Shown: positions 45,478-57,509, counted from the first letter of the stretch. The stretch is DNA of 64,000 nt from Geosiphon pyriformis (GCA_016748015.1 JAAOMT010000057.1:328763-392762); one strand, 5' to 3'. Numbers and translations: made by a program. Notes: generated from the letters alone by a model not told the origin.

Positions 45478-45590
45478 ACATTGCTCAGCAATGTGAAGCA
45501 TTGTTAGAGAATCATGGCACATTGTTTAGCAATGTGAGCATTGCTTGAAAAATTATAGAACATTGCTCAAGAATATGAGCAATCTCATAA
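45478..45590 (+). repeat. Palindromic repeat array in LTR-2 U3
   Basis: The 17-nt palindrome ACATTGCTCAGCAATGT (8-bp arms) is at 45478-45494, a variant at 45519-45535, and partial copies continue to about 45590. The TATA box follows within 15 bp. LTR at 47984 has the same array (first copy 48075-48091). Confidence 0.75.
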
Positions 45591-45603
45591 AACTCAAATT
45601 ATG

Positions 45604-45612
45604 TATATATAG
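45604..45612 (+). promoter_or_regulatory. TATA box of LTR-2 5' LTR
   Basis: TATATATAG, conserved at the same place in the 3' LTR (48201-48209), LTR-3 (60550-60558) and LTR-4 (61571-61579). The conservation within otherwise drifting U3 DNA supports promoter use. Confidence 0.6.
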
Positions 45613-46291
45613 CAGTAGTATCAGAAGTCAAAAAATTAGTCAAGGAGACAAAAAGTTAAAAAGACTAAAAGTCAGTAGAACTCTCAGAGTCAATTAGACT
45701 TGCAGATCATAATGATTAAATACTCTTCCTTCAAAAGATAGAATACTATAACTTGAAAAAAAATTACTTCCATATTAATGAAATTATCTATTATCCATAA
45801 ATCTATGTTATTATTCACTACTTAACCTGCTGGCACAATAGCTCTTGATCACAGCTATTAACAGGATATTTATTTCTTATTTTATTTTCTTTATTTCTTT
45901 ATTTTCTTTTATTTTCTTTTGTTATTTACTAAATTGATTAAAAAGTTAAGTGCTAAGTTATTGATGTCAAAGATAGCCTGGTAAAAAACCCCAAAGGAAG
46001 GATATCGGAATTGAGAATTTAAGGATAGTTTACCAAAAGAGCATCTTTGTCAAGATTACTGGCCACTATGCTGAGAAAAAAATTCGACAGAATTGCGATT
46101 CTGGGAGGCTACAAGGAAGACAACAATTAAATCTCTGTTTATTATATAAAAGACTTCACAACAAAACCTTCAGATCCACCAAATCTTCAGATAAAACAAC
46201 ATTTTCAAAGATACCAACACCAATTATATCAATTGAGCACCAAGTTACAGGTTTGTTATTTGATTTGAGATCCCAAATAATCACCTATAAC

Positions 46292-46301
46292 ATTTGGTGC
46301 T
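46292..46301 (+). other. LTR-2 primer-binding site
   Basis: TGGTGCTCCC, two bases after the LTR end. Nearly identical to the site in LTR-1, LTR-3 and LTR-4. Confidence 0.6.
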
Positions 46302-46424
46302 CCCTGTGAAGTATAATCCAACAGAGAACCAGCACCAGCAACAACCATGCAGGAAAGTGGCAGACCAAGAGAAAACAAGAGAAAATTACTTAGGATTTGT
46401 GAAATTTTTATTTTACTATTATCT

Positions 46425-47290
46425 TTGAAAAACTCGTTAAATTAAAACTCCAATTATTCAAGACCCAATCATTAAAACCCTGACCATTTGAAACGTACCA
46501 TTGATAAATTTGTTAAAAACTTGTTAAAATTAAAACTCCGATTATTCAAGACCTGATCATTAAAACCCTGAACATTCGAAAATTACCATTGAGAAATTCG
46601 TTAAAACTTGTTAAATTAAAACTCCGATTATTCAAAACCCAATTGTTAAAACTCTGAACATTCGAAACTTACTGTTGATAAATTTGTTAAAAACTTGTTA
46701 AAATTAAAACTCCAATTATTCAAGACTCAATCATTAAAACCCCAAACATTCGAAAATTACCATTGATAAATTTGTTAAAAACTCGTTAAATTAAAACTCT
46801 GTTTATTCAAAATCTGATCATTAAAACCCCGAACATTCAAAACTTACCTTTGATAAATTCATTAAAAAACTTGTTAAATTAAAACTCTGATTATTTAAGA
46901 CCCAATTGTTAAAACCCCAAACATTTGAAAATTACTGTTGATAAATTTGTTAAAAACTCGTTAAATTAAAACTCTATTTATTCAAAACCCAATCATTAAA
47001 AACCCCAAACATTCAAAAATTACCATTGATAAACTTGTTAAAACTTGTTAAATTAAAACTCTGACCTGATCGTTAAAACTCTGAACATTCAAAACTTACC
47101 TTTGATAAACTCATTAAAACTTGTTAAAACTCCAATTATTCAAGACCCAATCGTTAAAAAACCCAAACATTTGAAACCTGATAATTCTAACCCCACTATC
47201 ATACAAAGAAACTTACCATCAATAAAACTCATTAAACCTCTCGCAATTCAAACTCTGGGAATTATTTAAAAACCCAAACATTTGAAGTCT
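46425..47290 (+). repeat. Minisatellite with about 87-bp period inside LTR-2
   Basis: About ten imperfect copies of a unit containing AACTCGTTAAATTAAAACTC, ATTATTCAAGACCCAATC, AAAACCC and GAACATTCGAAA. Copies recur every 80-90 bp. It replaces the position where gag and pol would lie. Confidence 0.85.
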
Positions 47291-47474
47291 GATAAATTTC
47301 AAACACTGCTATCATACAAAGAAACTTACCTAATTCCCACAGTACTAATAAATCAGAAAAACCCACCTGACAGCCCTAAGTCAGAATATTGGAATGTAGT
47401 CACAATCTACTTCCATGTGTCATATATTCAAAGAAGAGCCAATCAGCGAGAACAAATAGGAATCAGAATCAGAA

Positions 47475-47700
47475 CTTAATCCTAATTCAAACTCTGCTAA
47501 TGACAACAACAATTCAAATGCCACTAATGATAGCAATGATTCAAACTCTGCTGATGACAACAATGATTCAAACTCTGCTAATGACAACAATGATTCAAAC
47601 TTTGCTAATGACAATGATGATTCAAACTCTGTTAATGACAACAACAATTCAAATTCTACTAATAACAATGACGATTCAAACTCCACCAACAACAAATTCA
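47475..47700 (+). repeat. 27-bp tandem repeat encoding a 9-residue Asn/Ser/Asp repeat
   Basis: Eight copies of a 27-bp unit resembling ATTCAAACTCTGCTAATGAC plus 7 nt. In the frame entered from 47440 it reads repeats such as NSNSANDNN and DSNSADDNN. The period is a multiple of three, so the array could lengthen without shifting frame. A TAG sits shortly upstream. Confidence 0.8.
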
Positions 47701-47732
47701 AACTCTACTTCAAACACCAAACAATATATCAT

Positions 47733-47983
47733 GCTTCTAGATCTTACAATAGAACAGGAATTAACTAAATTCAGTGATAATAATGAGGGCATTATGTCTG
47801 AATATGCACATAATACAGATGCAAGATTTAAAATTGATATTCTGAACAGACTGCTATAGTTAAAAACTCCAGTCACATATAAAATTAGATTTACAAATAG
47901 CAATAGAAATTACAGCAACAACATTGATACAAAAGAGAAATTTAGAAGATTTTGCAGAAGCTCAATATTAAAAGAGGGAATAA
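47733..47983 (+). pseudogene. Short ORF remnant at the 3' end of LTR-2
   Basis: A stretch of about 43 codons (MLLDLTIEQELTKFSDNNEG...) ends in a stop near 47859, and the frame continues to the polypurine tract. I do not recognise the protein. It is not clearly similar to the extra ORF of LTR-1. It could be the decayed C-terminus of a polyprotein whose middle has been replaced by repeats. Confidence 0.3.
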
Positions 47984-48908
47984 TGTTACTCATAGAAAAA
48001 GAATACAAGAAAATAGTAGAAAAAAACAGATAGGGAAAATAGACCAATAAGAGAATAGTATTTAGTATGTGAGCACATTGCTCAGCAATGTAAAGCATTA
48101 TCAAAGAATTATGGCACATTGCTCAGCAATATGAACATTGTTTGAGAAATTATAGAACATTGCTCGAGAATGTGAGCAATCTCGTAAAACTCAAATTATG
48201 TATATATAGCAGTAATATCAGAAGTCAAAAAATTAGTCAAGAAGACAAAAAGTTAAAAAGACTGAGAGTCAGTAGGACTCTTAGAGTCAATTAGACTTGC
48301 AGGTCATAATGATTAAATATTTTTTCTTCAAAAAATAGAATATTATAACTTAAAAAAAAATCACTTCCATATTAATGAAATTATCTATTATCCATAAATC
48401 CATGTTATTATCTATTACTTAATCTGCTGGCACAATAGTTTTTGATCACAGCTATTAACAAGATACTTATTTCTTATTTTATTTTCTTTATTTCTTTATT
48501 TTCTTTTATTTTCTTTATTTTATTTTATTTTCTTTTGTTATTCACTAAATTGATTAAAGAGTTAAGTGCTAAGTTATTGACGTCAAGGATAGCCTGATAA
48601 AAAACCCCAAAGGAAGGGTATCAGAATTAAGAATTTAAGAATAGCTTACCAGAAGGGCATCTCTGCTAAGATTACTGGCCACTACACTGAGAAAAAAATT
48701 TGATGGAATTGCAATTTTGGAAGGCTATGGAGAAGACAATAATTAAATCTCTGTCCATTATACAAAGAACTTCACAACAAAACCTTCAGATCCACCAAAC
48801 CTTTAGATAAAACAATATCTTCAAAGATACCAACACTAATTATATCAATTGAGCACCAAGTTATGGGTTTGTTATTTGATTTGAGACCCCAAATAATCAC
48901 CTATAATA
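47984..48908 (+). repeat. LTR-2 3' LTR
   Basis: 925 bp, starts TGTTACTC and ends TATAATA. It matches 45387-46289 apart from substitutions and a short expansion in a pyrimidine-rich TTTTATTTTC tract near 48490-48540. Confidence 0.9.
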
Positions 48909-48912
48909 GCAT

Positions 48913-49827
48913 GCTGATGAGTTAGCCAGTTTGGCTGCAAACTTTTCTTTGGCACTTTCTGTTTTAGTTAAGGAGAGATTTATCAAGGCTAGTGGGATGG
49001 CAGTATCTAAGAACGTTTGTCATTTTGCTCATGAGATTTTCAGGTCTGTTAATTGTGCTTGTTGGGAGGTTGGTCTTGGTTTTGATGTTATTAATGACAG
49101 TTTACTTGGTGATGTAAACTGGTTTTGTACTGCTTTGGTATGACACCCTGACTTCTATATGGCAACTGGCTTTACTAGTAAATCTATGGCTAGTTTGTAC
49201 TTTTATTTTTTAAAAGCCCTCCACCACTGTTTTCCAGTTGCTGTACAGAAGCGTTTATATAGTAAGGTCTACTCAAATGTCTTATGTCTACATTGTAGTG
49301 AAGTAGAAAGTTCCGACTACTTCTTTGTTTGTACGTTTGACTCTAATGCTCGTAAAAGTATTCTTAGATCTTATCTGGCCAAGTGGCATTGTGTTTTTGG
49401 ATTGAGCTTACATTTATCTTATGTTTCACAAGTGCTCTCTCTGTACACATCTGATAATGTGTTATATATCACTATAGGCAAAGGCTTTGTGTTCAGAGAT
49501 TGGGTTCAGAAAGCTTTGTCCATTCTGAGTGATGCTAAGGTTGTGGGAAGATTTATTGTTGATTTTGTTCAAGATTTGGGTGCTGCTTACTACATAGATA
49601 TTTGGTTGGTTAGAGCTAAATATAAGGCTTTAATGGAAAAAGATGGTTTAATTCTATTTGATGGTTTTGTATATTCTGTGACTCATGGTTTATCATGTAT
49701 GTTTTCTGCTGGAGTGATTAGGTTGCTTGGGATTGCTAAGACAGTTGGTGTCTGCTTTGGTTTTCATAAACATTGCTGCTTTTTTTCTGGTATAGATGAT
49801 ATGGTTTCTGTTTTAATAGATTTGTAG
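48913..49827 (+). pseudogene. LINE-E ORF2, part after LTR-2
   Basis: Resumes with HADELASLAANFSLA, the end of RNase H. It then runs through VSKNVCHFAHEIFRSVNCACWEVG, the CCHC region CLHCSEVESSDYFFVC (expected His reads Tyr) and the conserved C-terminus SAGVIRLLGIAKTVGVCFGF to the stop at 49825-49827. One TGA near 49141 interrupts it, where LINE-C has Trp. Confidence 0.85.
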
Positions 49828-49835
49828 TGTTGCTC

Positions 49836-49858
49836 TGATCAGTCCGAGTGGCTGGTCA
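49836..49858 (+). other. LINE 3' UTR stem-loop (LINE-E copy)
   Basis: UGAUCAGUC pairs with GGCUGGUCA around loop CGAGU. Four positions of the 5' arm differ from LINE-C, yet every pair still forms, as Watson-Crick or G-U. Confidence 0.65.
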
Positions 49859-49971
49859 CATATAGAAAGTGCATGATTAGCACTTAGTTTAGATTACTTA
49901 GTTTGATGTATTGCACTAGATGGCTTTTGGACTTTACTTATTAAAAGTTAATAAAAAAAAAATTATAAATA

Positions 49972-50734
49972 TTTTAATTAATAATTAAATTAATTAAAAC
50001 TTTGTTAATAAAAATAATAATTAATAATTATTTAATATTTTTAAAGTTATTTTAAGAAAAAAAACTTTTTTTTTTCTTTATTTTAAATTTTTTAAAAAGA
50101 AAAAATTTTTATTTTTATTAAAATTTTATAAAATAATTTTTAACAATTACTATTAATAATAATATAATTAAAAACAATTGACAAAAAAAATTATTTATAA
50201 TTTTATTAATAATATTTTTATAAAACCAAAACTTTAATTAAAAATATTAAAAATTTAAATATTAAAGTAAATTTATTTTTAAAAATACTTTTAAATAATA
50301 TTAATCCTAAATAGTTTAATAATATAATAATTAATTCTAAAAAAAAAATTTTTTTTAATAATTAATAATAATTATAAAATAGATAATAAAAGTAAAAATA
50401 CAAACAAAATAATAATATTTTTACATAATATTAAAATTATTATATATATTTATAATTCTATAAAAAAACATATTTTTTTTAATATTTTAATATAATATTT
50501 ATTATTATTATATTATAATATTTATTTTCAATATTATTTAGTAATTATTATTTTTTTAAGATTATTATTATATTATATTATGATTAAATAATTTATATTA
50601 TTTTATAATTTTTACTAAATTCTTAAACTATAATAATATATAATTAAAACTATTAAAAATTAAATTACTTAAAAACAAAAAAATAAATTTAAAACTATTT
50701 TATTTATTTTTTCTATAAATATTATAATATAAAA
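49972..50734. other. AT-rich spacer between LINE-E and LINE-D
   Basis: Nearly pure A/T with no readable frame. It is the insertion environment of LINE-D. Confidence 0.65.
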
Positions 50735-50872
50735 AAACTTCTTTCTCTCCTTCGTCCAAAATTCCCAAAAAAGAGTCAAAAGTTTTTTTGAAAGAAGTTT
50801 TTTACCATTTAGTACGATAAATCAAAACCGTTCTTCGATTACAAGGCCACTGTTGGCTTTGTTATTGCTGTT

Positions 50873-52663
50873 ATGAAAAAGACTGCTAAAGTTTCTGGTT
50901 CTGAGAGTGGTTTTAAAGTGGTTGCATCAAGGAAAAAGAGAAAGGGAGGTGTGTTGGCAGAGGGTGTTGATAACAGAAGGGTTGCTGCTGAAGTTCCTGG
51001 TGTTTGTTCATGGAGTTCGGAGACTGGGGACACTACTGAGTCTGAAAGTGTTGATATGGAAGAGGAGTGTCTGGTGGAGGAAACCAGCTTTGATTATGGT
51101 GAAAGTAGAGCTCTGGCTGGTGGAGATTATGATCAGATGCCCACAAGTTTGAAGGTTAAAACCAAAAAGACATTGGGCAAGCCATTGGGGAAAATTGACT
51201 TCTCAAAAGATGGTAGTGATGATGGTGTTCTCTCAGATGTTCTTCTTGAGCTCCCTCCTTCTGTGAGAAATTTGGTCAATGTTTCAGTCAGGAAATCATT
51301 CGCATTGGATATTGGCTTGGATAAAGTGGTTGGCAAATCTTCTCAGAAAAAACTTGTAGTGGTGAGGAAGTTGTTTTCTGGAATCAATGGTTTTGAGAGG
51401 GCATCTACCCCCTCAAAATTCTCAGGGATCATCAGGGCGACATTTATTTCCGAATCGAGTCTAATGAAAGCTACTGATAAAGCTGCAAATGCGAAGATCT
51501 TAGTAAACGCCAATCTCAAAAAAGCATCTGGGCGATCAGATCGGGCTGTGGTCATGAAAGAAATTCCGGTTGGAACATTGTCTGAGGCTGTGCATGCTGC
51601 ACTATCCAAGTTTGGAGTTATTAGGACGATCAAGATGCAGTTAATCGGGCTGTGGCAGAAGGCAGTGGTGGAATTTAAATGATCGGATCAGACTGATTTG
51701 GCTGCAGCTGAGTGGTCCATCTTAATCGGGAAAGATGCTGTGTGTGTGGCTAAGACTGATTCAGACAAGGAAGCATGGGATGTTAGGGACCAACATAGGA
51801 CGCTGCTCTATACATTGCTGATGGGAACCAATGCTTATGATATCTGGGACTTTGTTAGATCTGTGGGTGGGAAAATGTGCGTCATTGATCATCATTCTGT
51901 TACATATGCTCGGGCCAGGTGTGCTGTTGTTTGTTTCGACTCTGCTGAATTATTGGATGCTGCTGTGGGAACCATGCCAGTACTCAGGAACACCAATATC
52001 CGCTGGTCTTGCCTCATTTCTGCTAAATGCGCCAAGTGTGAGAAATTGGGTCACACGTCATTGGATTGTGCAGTTGGTGAGAAATTGTCTTCTAGTAGTT
52101 TACTGCGTAGGGTTTTCTCGGATACGGATAAAAGCAGGCTGGCAACTATCTATGCCAAACACTTGGCTCCAGTTGCCCGTCCAGTCTCTTTTGGTGGTCT
52201 CTCTTGGGCAAAGGTTGCTCACGGGTCTTTTTCACTCCCCCTCTCTGGTCAAAATGTTGTGGTAACAAATGGCTTCTCTTCAGAGATGAAGCCGTCCCAA
52301 CTGGTTACGATGGAAGTCAACAATAGGTTTGCCGCTCTTGAGCGCAGTCTCGCCAGCCTCGCGGAGCAAGTTAGTAAGCTGGCTAAGAGGTTGGATGCAC
52401 TCGGGCCAATGGTTTCCCAGCCTAGCCCTGGATGTCAGCCATTGGTGACCCCTTCATCACAGGATCAAGGGGCAGATGTAGTGATGAGTGAGGGTTCGAG
52501 TGTGTCCACTAGTGGTGGGAATGTCGCGGGAGTGGTGTCTTTTGATATGTCTTCGGTGTCTAAGCTAGAAGACAGCATGAAGTGTCTAATGGAAACGGTT
52601 TTGGGTCTTTTGGCCAAAGTGGACAGTTTAGGTATGCTTTCAGTATCTCTACCTCTTACTTAA
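50873..52663 (+). pseudogene. LINE-D ORF1, one nonsense codon
   Basis: Collinear with LINE-C ORF1 and the same length (597 codons). One TGA near 51681 replaces the CGA of LINE-C, a CpG transition. The RRM-like region (ALSKFGVIRTIKMQLIGLWQ), knuckle CAKCEKLGHTSLDC and C-terminal helices are kept. The TAA stop at 52661-52663 shares its last A with the ORF2 ATG. Confidence 0.85.
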
Positions 52664-55600
52664 TGAGCAGTTTAGTCTGGAAAGTTGCTACGTGCAATGT
52701 TAGGGGCATGAACAATCCCGCTAAGCAAGAAGACATTATTAGGTGGCATAAGGAAATGAACAATTTAGTCTCTATCATTACTGAAACGAAATTAAAGAGT
52801 AGAGTTCGTCCGTGGATTGCAGACAAGTTCGACAGTGTCCGAGTGTTCACTTCTGGTTTGGACTCTGGTCACTTGGGTGTGGGTGTTGCTGTTATCATGG
52901 ACGTTTCTTTGGCTCATTATGTGTGCAAAGTTTCTGAGGTGCCTGGTCAGCTTCTTTCCATTAAATTACTTTTTAAGAGTAAACTTTCTGTGTCGATTTT
53001 GGGGCTTTATGTTGGTGCTTCTTCGGTGGTTCGGTTTTTTCAAGCTGGTGAAATCAATTCTCTCATTGCAAAGACTGTTAACGAATCTTCTTTCATCATT
53101 CTCAGTGGCGATTTTAATGAAGACGGCTCTCATAAAAGTGCAAGTTTCAAAAGATGCTTTGATTTGGGTCTGGTCAATTCTTTAGTTGACAGCCCAACTG
53201 CAAAAATGCCCACTTGGGAAAATTCTAGGGGCGTTAAGAAAACAATTGATTATGTGTTTGTCTCCTCAAGTCTTGTCAATGCGATAGTGCGTCATGAGGT
53301 TTTGAATGTTAGTGAGCATTTTGATACAGACCATCAAGCTGTTTCAGTGGATTTGGGTCTGGGTGGGCTCTTGGATACGTGTTTGAATTCTCTTCACAAG
53401 CAAGCGAATAAAGATTGTTGGAAGATTGATGTCAAAAGTGTCAATGAAGCTAAGTGGTTGGAGTTCAGAGATGCCTCAGCTGCTAATGTCTCTATGTTCT
53501 CGGATGCTTTCGGTGTGGTAGTAAAATTTTCAGATGTGGATGCTATATGGGACATTGTTTGCAAGATTATGGTTCTTTCAGCAGGTAGTACATTTAAGAA
53601 AAAATGGTTCAAAGGTTTTGATGGCGTGTCCACTAAGACTTCTTCTAAGTTTCACAAGCTGGAGCTGCTGGTTTCTAAGTTGGTTGAGGCTTTACGTTTG
53701 GCTTCTAGTGATGGTTTTGCTTCTTTGTTGGAGGTGTGGCACAGACTCGACTCCCCTGATGCATCGGTGGTTAAGTCTCTGTTTCTTTCAGGTTCTAATT
53801 TTGATCTTATTTGTTCTGCGCTGGCCAAAGCAAGAAAATCATACCGCTCCTTCAAATTAGTGGAATCCAAGCGCGCTGAGGAATCTTCGATCAAGCAAGC
53901 TATTGGTAAGAAAATGGAGAATTTTGAGCTGAACAAGGGTCACACCATTAGAAGTGTTTTGGAGCGTCCTCTTCGCAAGGTGATCCTGGATTATTTGGTT
54001 GTAGAAGATGAGTTGATTTTAGAGCCTGATTTGGTTAAATCTAAGATGGACGAAATTATGGAAAGATGGACCAAAAAACGTGAGGTGGTGTCTGACTTAT
54101 CTGAGGATTGGGCTCATCAATATTGGCCTCTGGATTACGTATTCGATGGTGCTTTCTCTGATGTCATGTGTTTGATTAGTTTTGATGAGTTGTTAGCTGT
54201 TGTTAAGGATCTTCCTGATAGAAAAGCGGCTGGTCTTTCTGGTATCTCCAATGAAGTATAGAAACATTGTGACAAATCTGTTTTGGATATGCTTTTGGTG
54301 CTCTTGAATTTCTGTTTGGTAGGCAAGTTGGTCCCTGGGTCTTGGAGAGAAGCTTGGGTTTTGATGATTCCTAAACCATATGAATGGGAGGGAGTTCTCA
54401 CAAACACCCATCCTATAGCTTTAATTGAAACGGCCTGCAAGATTCTCTTCAAGATCCTTTCGGATAGGATCTCTCTGGCTTGCAGCACTTTTGATGTTTT
54501 TTGTGGGGACAATTTTTTGGTTTTGAAGGGTACGATGACTCAATTTCCCATTTTTGCTATCAGTTTTGTGGTTGAGGATGCCTTGGAAAAGAACCGTGAA
54601 CTTTGGCTGGTTTTACAGGACATGCGCAAGGCTTATGACTCGGTTGGTTGGGAACATCTTAGGAAGAGTCTAGTCAGGATCAAAATGTGTGACAGGTTTA
54701 TTAGATTTTTTGGCAGTATTCACAATGGTCACGTCAACAAAGTGATGACCAACTTTTGCTTGACTGATGGGTATTGTGTCCACAATGGGCTGAATCAAGG
54801 GGAAGTTTTCTCGTCTCTTCTCTGGCGTATTTTTTATGATTCACTTTTGTGTGAAGTCAAGAGACAGGATAGTGTGTATGGCTACAGATTGAATTCTTAT
54901 TTCATATCAAGGACTGGCCAGGTGGATCCTCAAGCTGGGCTGTTTTCGTTTCTTACTGCTGGCGCTTTTGTCAATAATACTATCTGGATTGGTAGCAGCC
55001 AGGCTGCTACACAATGCATCCTTGATGTTGCTAGCAAGTTTTTTAGGTTTAATGATATTTTTATAAACAATGACAAAACGGTGGCCATCCCCATCAATTG
55101 CCGGGTGCTGGATCCTCATTTGACTATCAGTGGTGCACCTATTTCCATTGTCAAGAGAGGGGAATCTCATCGCTATTTGGGTATTTTTTTGTCTTCTGAG
55201 GGTCTTTCGAAGCCCAGCTTGGCTAAGACCCAGGCTGATATATGGTTCTTTGCGAATCTTGTTTTAAGAAAGGCAATTTCGGACAAACAGTGTGCATATT
55301 TGGTGTCTGCAGTTCTTTTCCTTATCATCAGCTACAGGACTCAGTTCAGTTTTGTTTCTGTTAGTGTTTGTAGTAAATGGGATGCTTTGGTTCGCAAGGT
55401 CTTAAAGTCTAAGTCTGGGTTGCCATGTGATTTCCCCAGTGACGCACTTCATCACTCCTCTTTGTACAATTTAAAAACTTTTGAACAGATACAGGCTGAG
55501 AGTAAATCGGCCTCCGTTGTTGCTTTTGCGAATTCTACTGGTGTCTTGGGTCACTTGTTTTTTCATAGGTCTTATGACCTCCAGGTTTTCAGCTGGCATC

Positions 55601-57350
55601 CTCATTATTCTTTGCTGTTTCCAGTTCGTGTTGGTATCAGTCCCTCGGATAATTTTTTGGTGGGTGTGGTTCGCATTTTTTCTGGGTGTGATTTGTCTTT
55701 GGGAGGCCCTCTGGATTGTGCTTTTCGTCATCGGTGTAATACTCCTATGTTTTTGGTCTTGGTGAATCCTGTTTTTTCAAGTGCATCTCTTCACTCAGAC
55801 GTTATAGAATTGCTTTCGTGGAACAGCTTCGTGACCGTAATGGTGATGTTTTCAGTTGGGGTACCTTCAAACGCTGGAAGAGGCTAGACCCTCGTGGCCC
55901 AGTCCCTTTTTGGTTTAATCTTTCTGTTCGCTTTCTTGGTGGTGTTGTTCCTCTCTCCTCAAGTTCTTTTTTGGTAGATGATCAAGCTGTGTCTGATATT
56001 CGTCTTTCTCATAATTTTGGTGTGATTCATGACACTTTGCCAACCATTGATGCTGCCCACCTTTCTGTGTATACGGATGGGTCTCTTTTTGGTCTGGGCA
56101 CTGCTGACATGAGAGCAGGTGCTGCCATTTTTTTTGAGGACATTAACTTGGGTTTGGGTGTTGGGGTGTCTGGTTTGGTTTCTTCTACTCTGACAGAACT
56201 GCAGGCCATAATTTTGGCCCTTGAGTGTGTTCTTTTTTCTCATTCGATTGACTTGTTCTCAGATAGCCAGGCTGCTTTAGATGCATGTAGGTCGGAGTCT
56301 TCGCTGGTTCATCCGGATTTCAGGAACTGCTGTTGGATCAAGCGTCGTCACATTGCCACCGTCATTCGTCAAAAAAATTTGGATGTGAATTGGGTTAAGG
56401 TGAAAGGTCATTCAGGTGTCTCAGACAACGAGCATGCTGATGCGCTTGCCAAGGGTGCTGCTCGCTCTGCTTGGCGCTTACCTCATTTAGTCAGTGAACG
56501 TTTTCTATGTGCTGGTGGCACGGCGGTTTCTGGTAATTCTAGACACTTTGTTCATGATGTTTTCCGGTCGTTTCACCGAGTTTGTTGGGAGATTGGAGTG
56601 AGTTCTCGTGTTATGGATGTTAGTTTGTGTGCTGATGTCAATTGGTCTATGTCTTCTATGGTGTGGCACCCCAATTCTTACTTGGCATCCAGTTTTACCA
56701 GCATGCACATGGTGGGATGTCGTACTTACTTTATGAAGGCTCTCTATCATCGGCTTCCTGTTGCTGTGCGCAAGCGTTTATATGATAGGAGTTACCCCAG
56801 TGTGATCTGTCTGTTTTGTGGTGATGTTGAGACCTCGGATCATGTCTTTTTGTGTCCTCAGGATGCCATTGGCTGTGCTCGTTTGTTGGGCGCACATGCT
56901 TCAACTTGGGAGGCTCTTTCTGGCCTTTCTCGCTCTTCTTCATGTGTCTTACAGGCCTTAGCTTCTTGTGTTTCTGAGGTTGGAGTTAGTGTTGCTTTGT
57001 GTAAGGGTTTTGTTTTCGATGAATGGTTTTGTGAGTCTATCTTGGTCTTTAAAGATTCTAGGGAGGGTGCTAAGAGGATTGTGAGCTTTGTGCGTGAGTT
57101 TTGTTTAGCATTTCGGGATGATGTTTGGTTGGTCCAGGCCAGACACTGAGTATTTATGGAGAAGCATGGTTTGATTCCAAGTGATGGCTCCATTCCTGCT
57201 TCGGTTTCTGGTTTGCCTAAGGTGCTTTCGGCTGGTGTGGTCAGATTGCTGGGAGTGGCTGAGGCATTTGGTGTTGGTTTTGGGTTTTGTAAATTTTGTC
57301 CATTTTTTTCAGGTATTAGAGATTTGGTTTCTGTGCATATAAGTGTATAG
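52663..57350 (+). pseudogene. LINE-D ORF2, inactive
   Basis: Endonuclease motifs are kept (CNVRGM, ETK, SGDFNED, DTDHQAVS). The RT active site reads FVNN instead of FVDD (about 54967-54978), so polymerase activity is lost. RNase H is better kept than in LINE-C: TDGS, TELQAI, SDSQAAL. TAG at about 54259 replaces a Trp. A one-base deletion at about 55757 shifts the frame, since GGTCTTGG here is GGTTCTTGG in LINE-C. TGA at 57147-57149 replaces CGA. The frame ends at 57348-57350. Confidence 0.9.
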
Positions 57351-57358
57351 TGTAGTCC

Positions 57359-57381
57359 TGACTGGCCCGAGTGGCTGGTCA
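57359..57381 (+). other. LINE 3' UTR stem-loop (LINE-D copy)
   Basis: Identical to the LINE-C hairpin and 8 nt after the ORF2 stop. Confidence 0.65.
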
Positions 57382-57509
57382 CATGTAGAATGCACATGAT
57401 TCGCACCTAGTTTAGATCATTTGTATGATGTATAGCACTAGGTCGCGTTTGGACCTCACTTGTTAAAATATAAAAAAAAAAAAAATATTATTATATATAA
57501 TTTTTATAT

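Larger units (their letters stand above)
45387..46289 (+). repeat. LTR-2 5' LTR
   Basis: 903 bp, starting TATTACTC (family TGTTACTC) and ending TATAACA. U3 carries the palindrome array at 45478-45590 and a TATA box at 45604-45612. Confidence 0.9.
45387..48908 (+). mobile_element. LTR-2: LTR retrotransposon lacking pol, inserted in LINE-E
   Basis: 3.5-kb element with LTRs of 903 and 925 bp and a 1.7-kb interior. It has a 4-bp duplication GCAT (45383-45386 and 48909-48912) and a primer-binding site just after the first LTR. The interior opens with a gag-like leader similar to LTR-4, then two tandem-repeat arrays, then a short ORF and a polypurine tract (47970-47980). No protease, RT or integrase motif was found, so it must have depended on enzymes from a relative such as the LTR-4 or LTR-1 type. 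Removing it restores the LINE-E sequence AATAAGCATGCTGATGAG. Confidence 0.9.
39713..49960 (+). mobile_element. LINE-E: old full-length LINE, split by LTR-2
   Basis: Plus-strand LINE whose 5' UTR (CTTCTTTTTCTCATTC) lies directly downstream of LINE-C. It carries ORF1, ORF2 and the 3' UTR with hairpin, and ends in an A-rich tail near 49960. LTR-2 (45387-48908) interrupts its RNase H. A 10-bp ATTATAAATA at 39703-39712 and 49962-49971 is a candidate target duplication, though weak in such AT-rich DNA. Many stops and shifts. Confidence 0.9.
50735..57475 (+). mobile_element. LINE-D: full-length LINE, close relative of LINE-C
   Basis: Same 5' UTR (CTTCTTTCTCTCC...), ORF1, ORF2 and 3' UTR as LINE-C. 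It ends in an A-rich tail at about 57475. It has more damage than LINE-C: a TGA in ORF1, a TAG, a single-base deletion and a TGA in ORF2, plus loss of RT active-site aspartates. A short AAATATTAT repeat at both ends could be a target duplication but is weak. Confidence 0.93.

Noticed and set aside
46425-47290. 87-bp repeats as a CRISPR array
   Set aside because: Units are contiguous imperfect copies without unique spacers, in a eukaryotic retroelement.
47420-47701. Leu/Ser/Glu-rich minus-strand frame (SLAEFESLLS repeats)
   Set aside because: Antisense reading of the 27-bp tandem repeat; its regularity comes from the DNA repeat.
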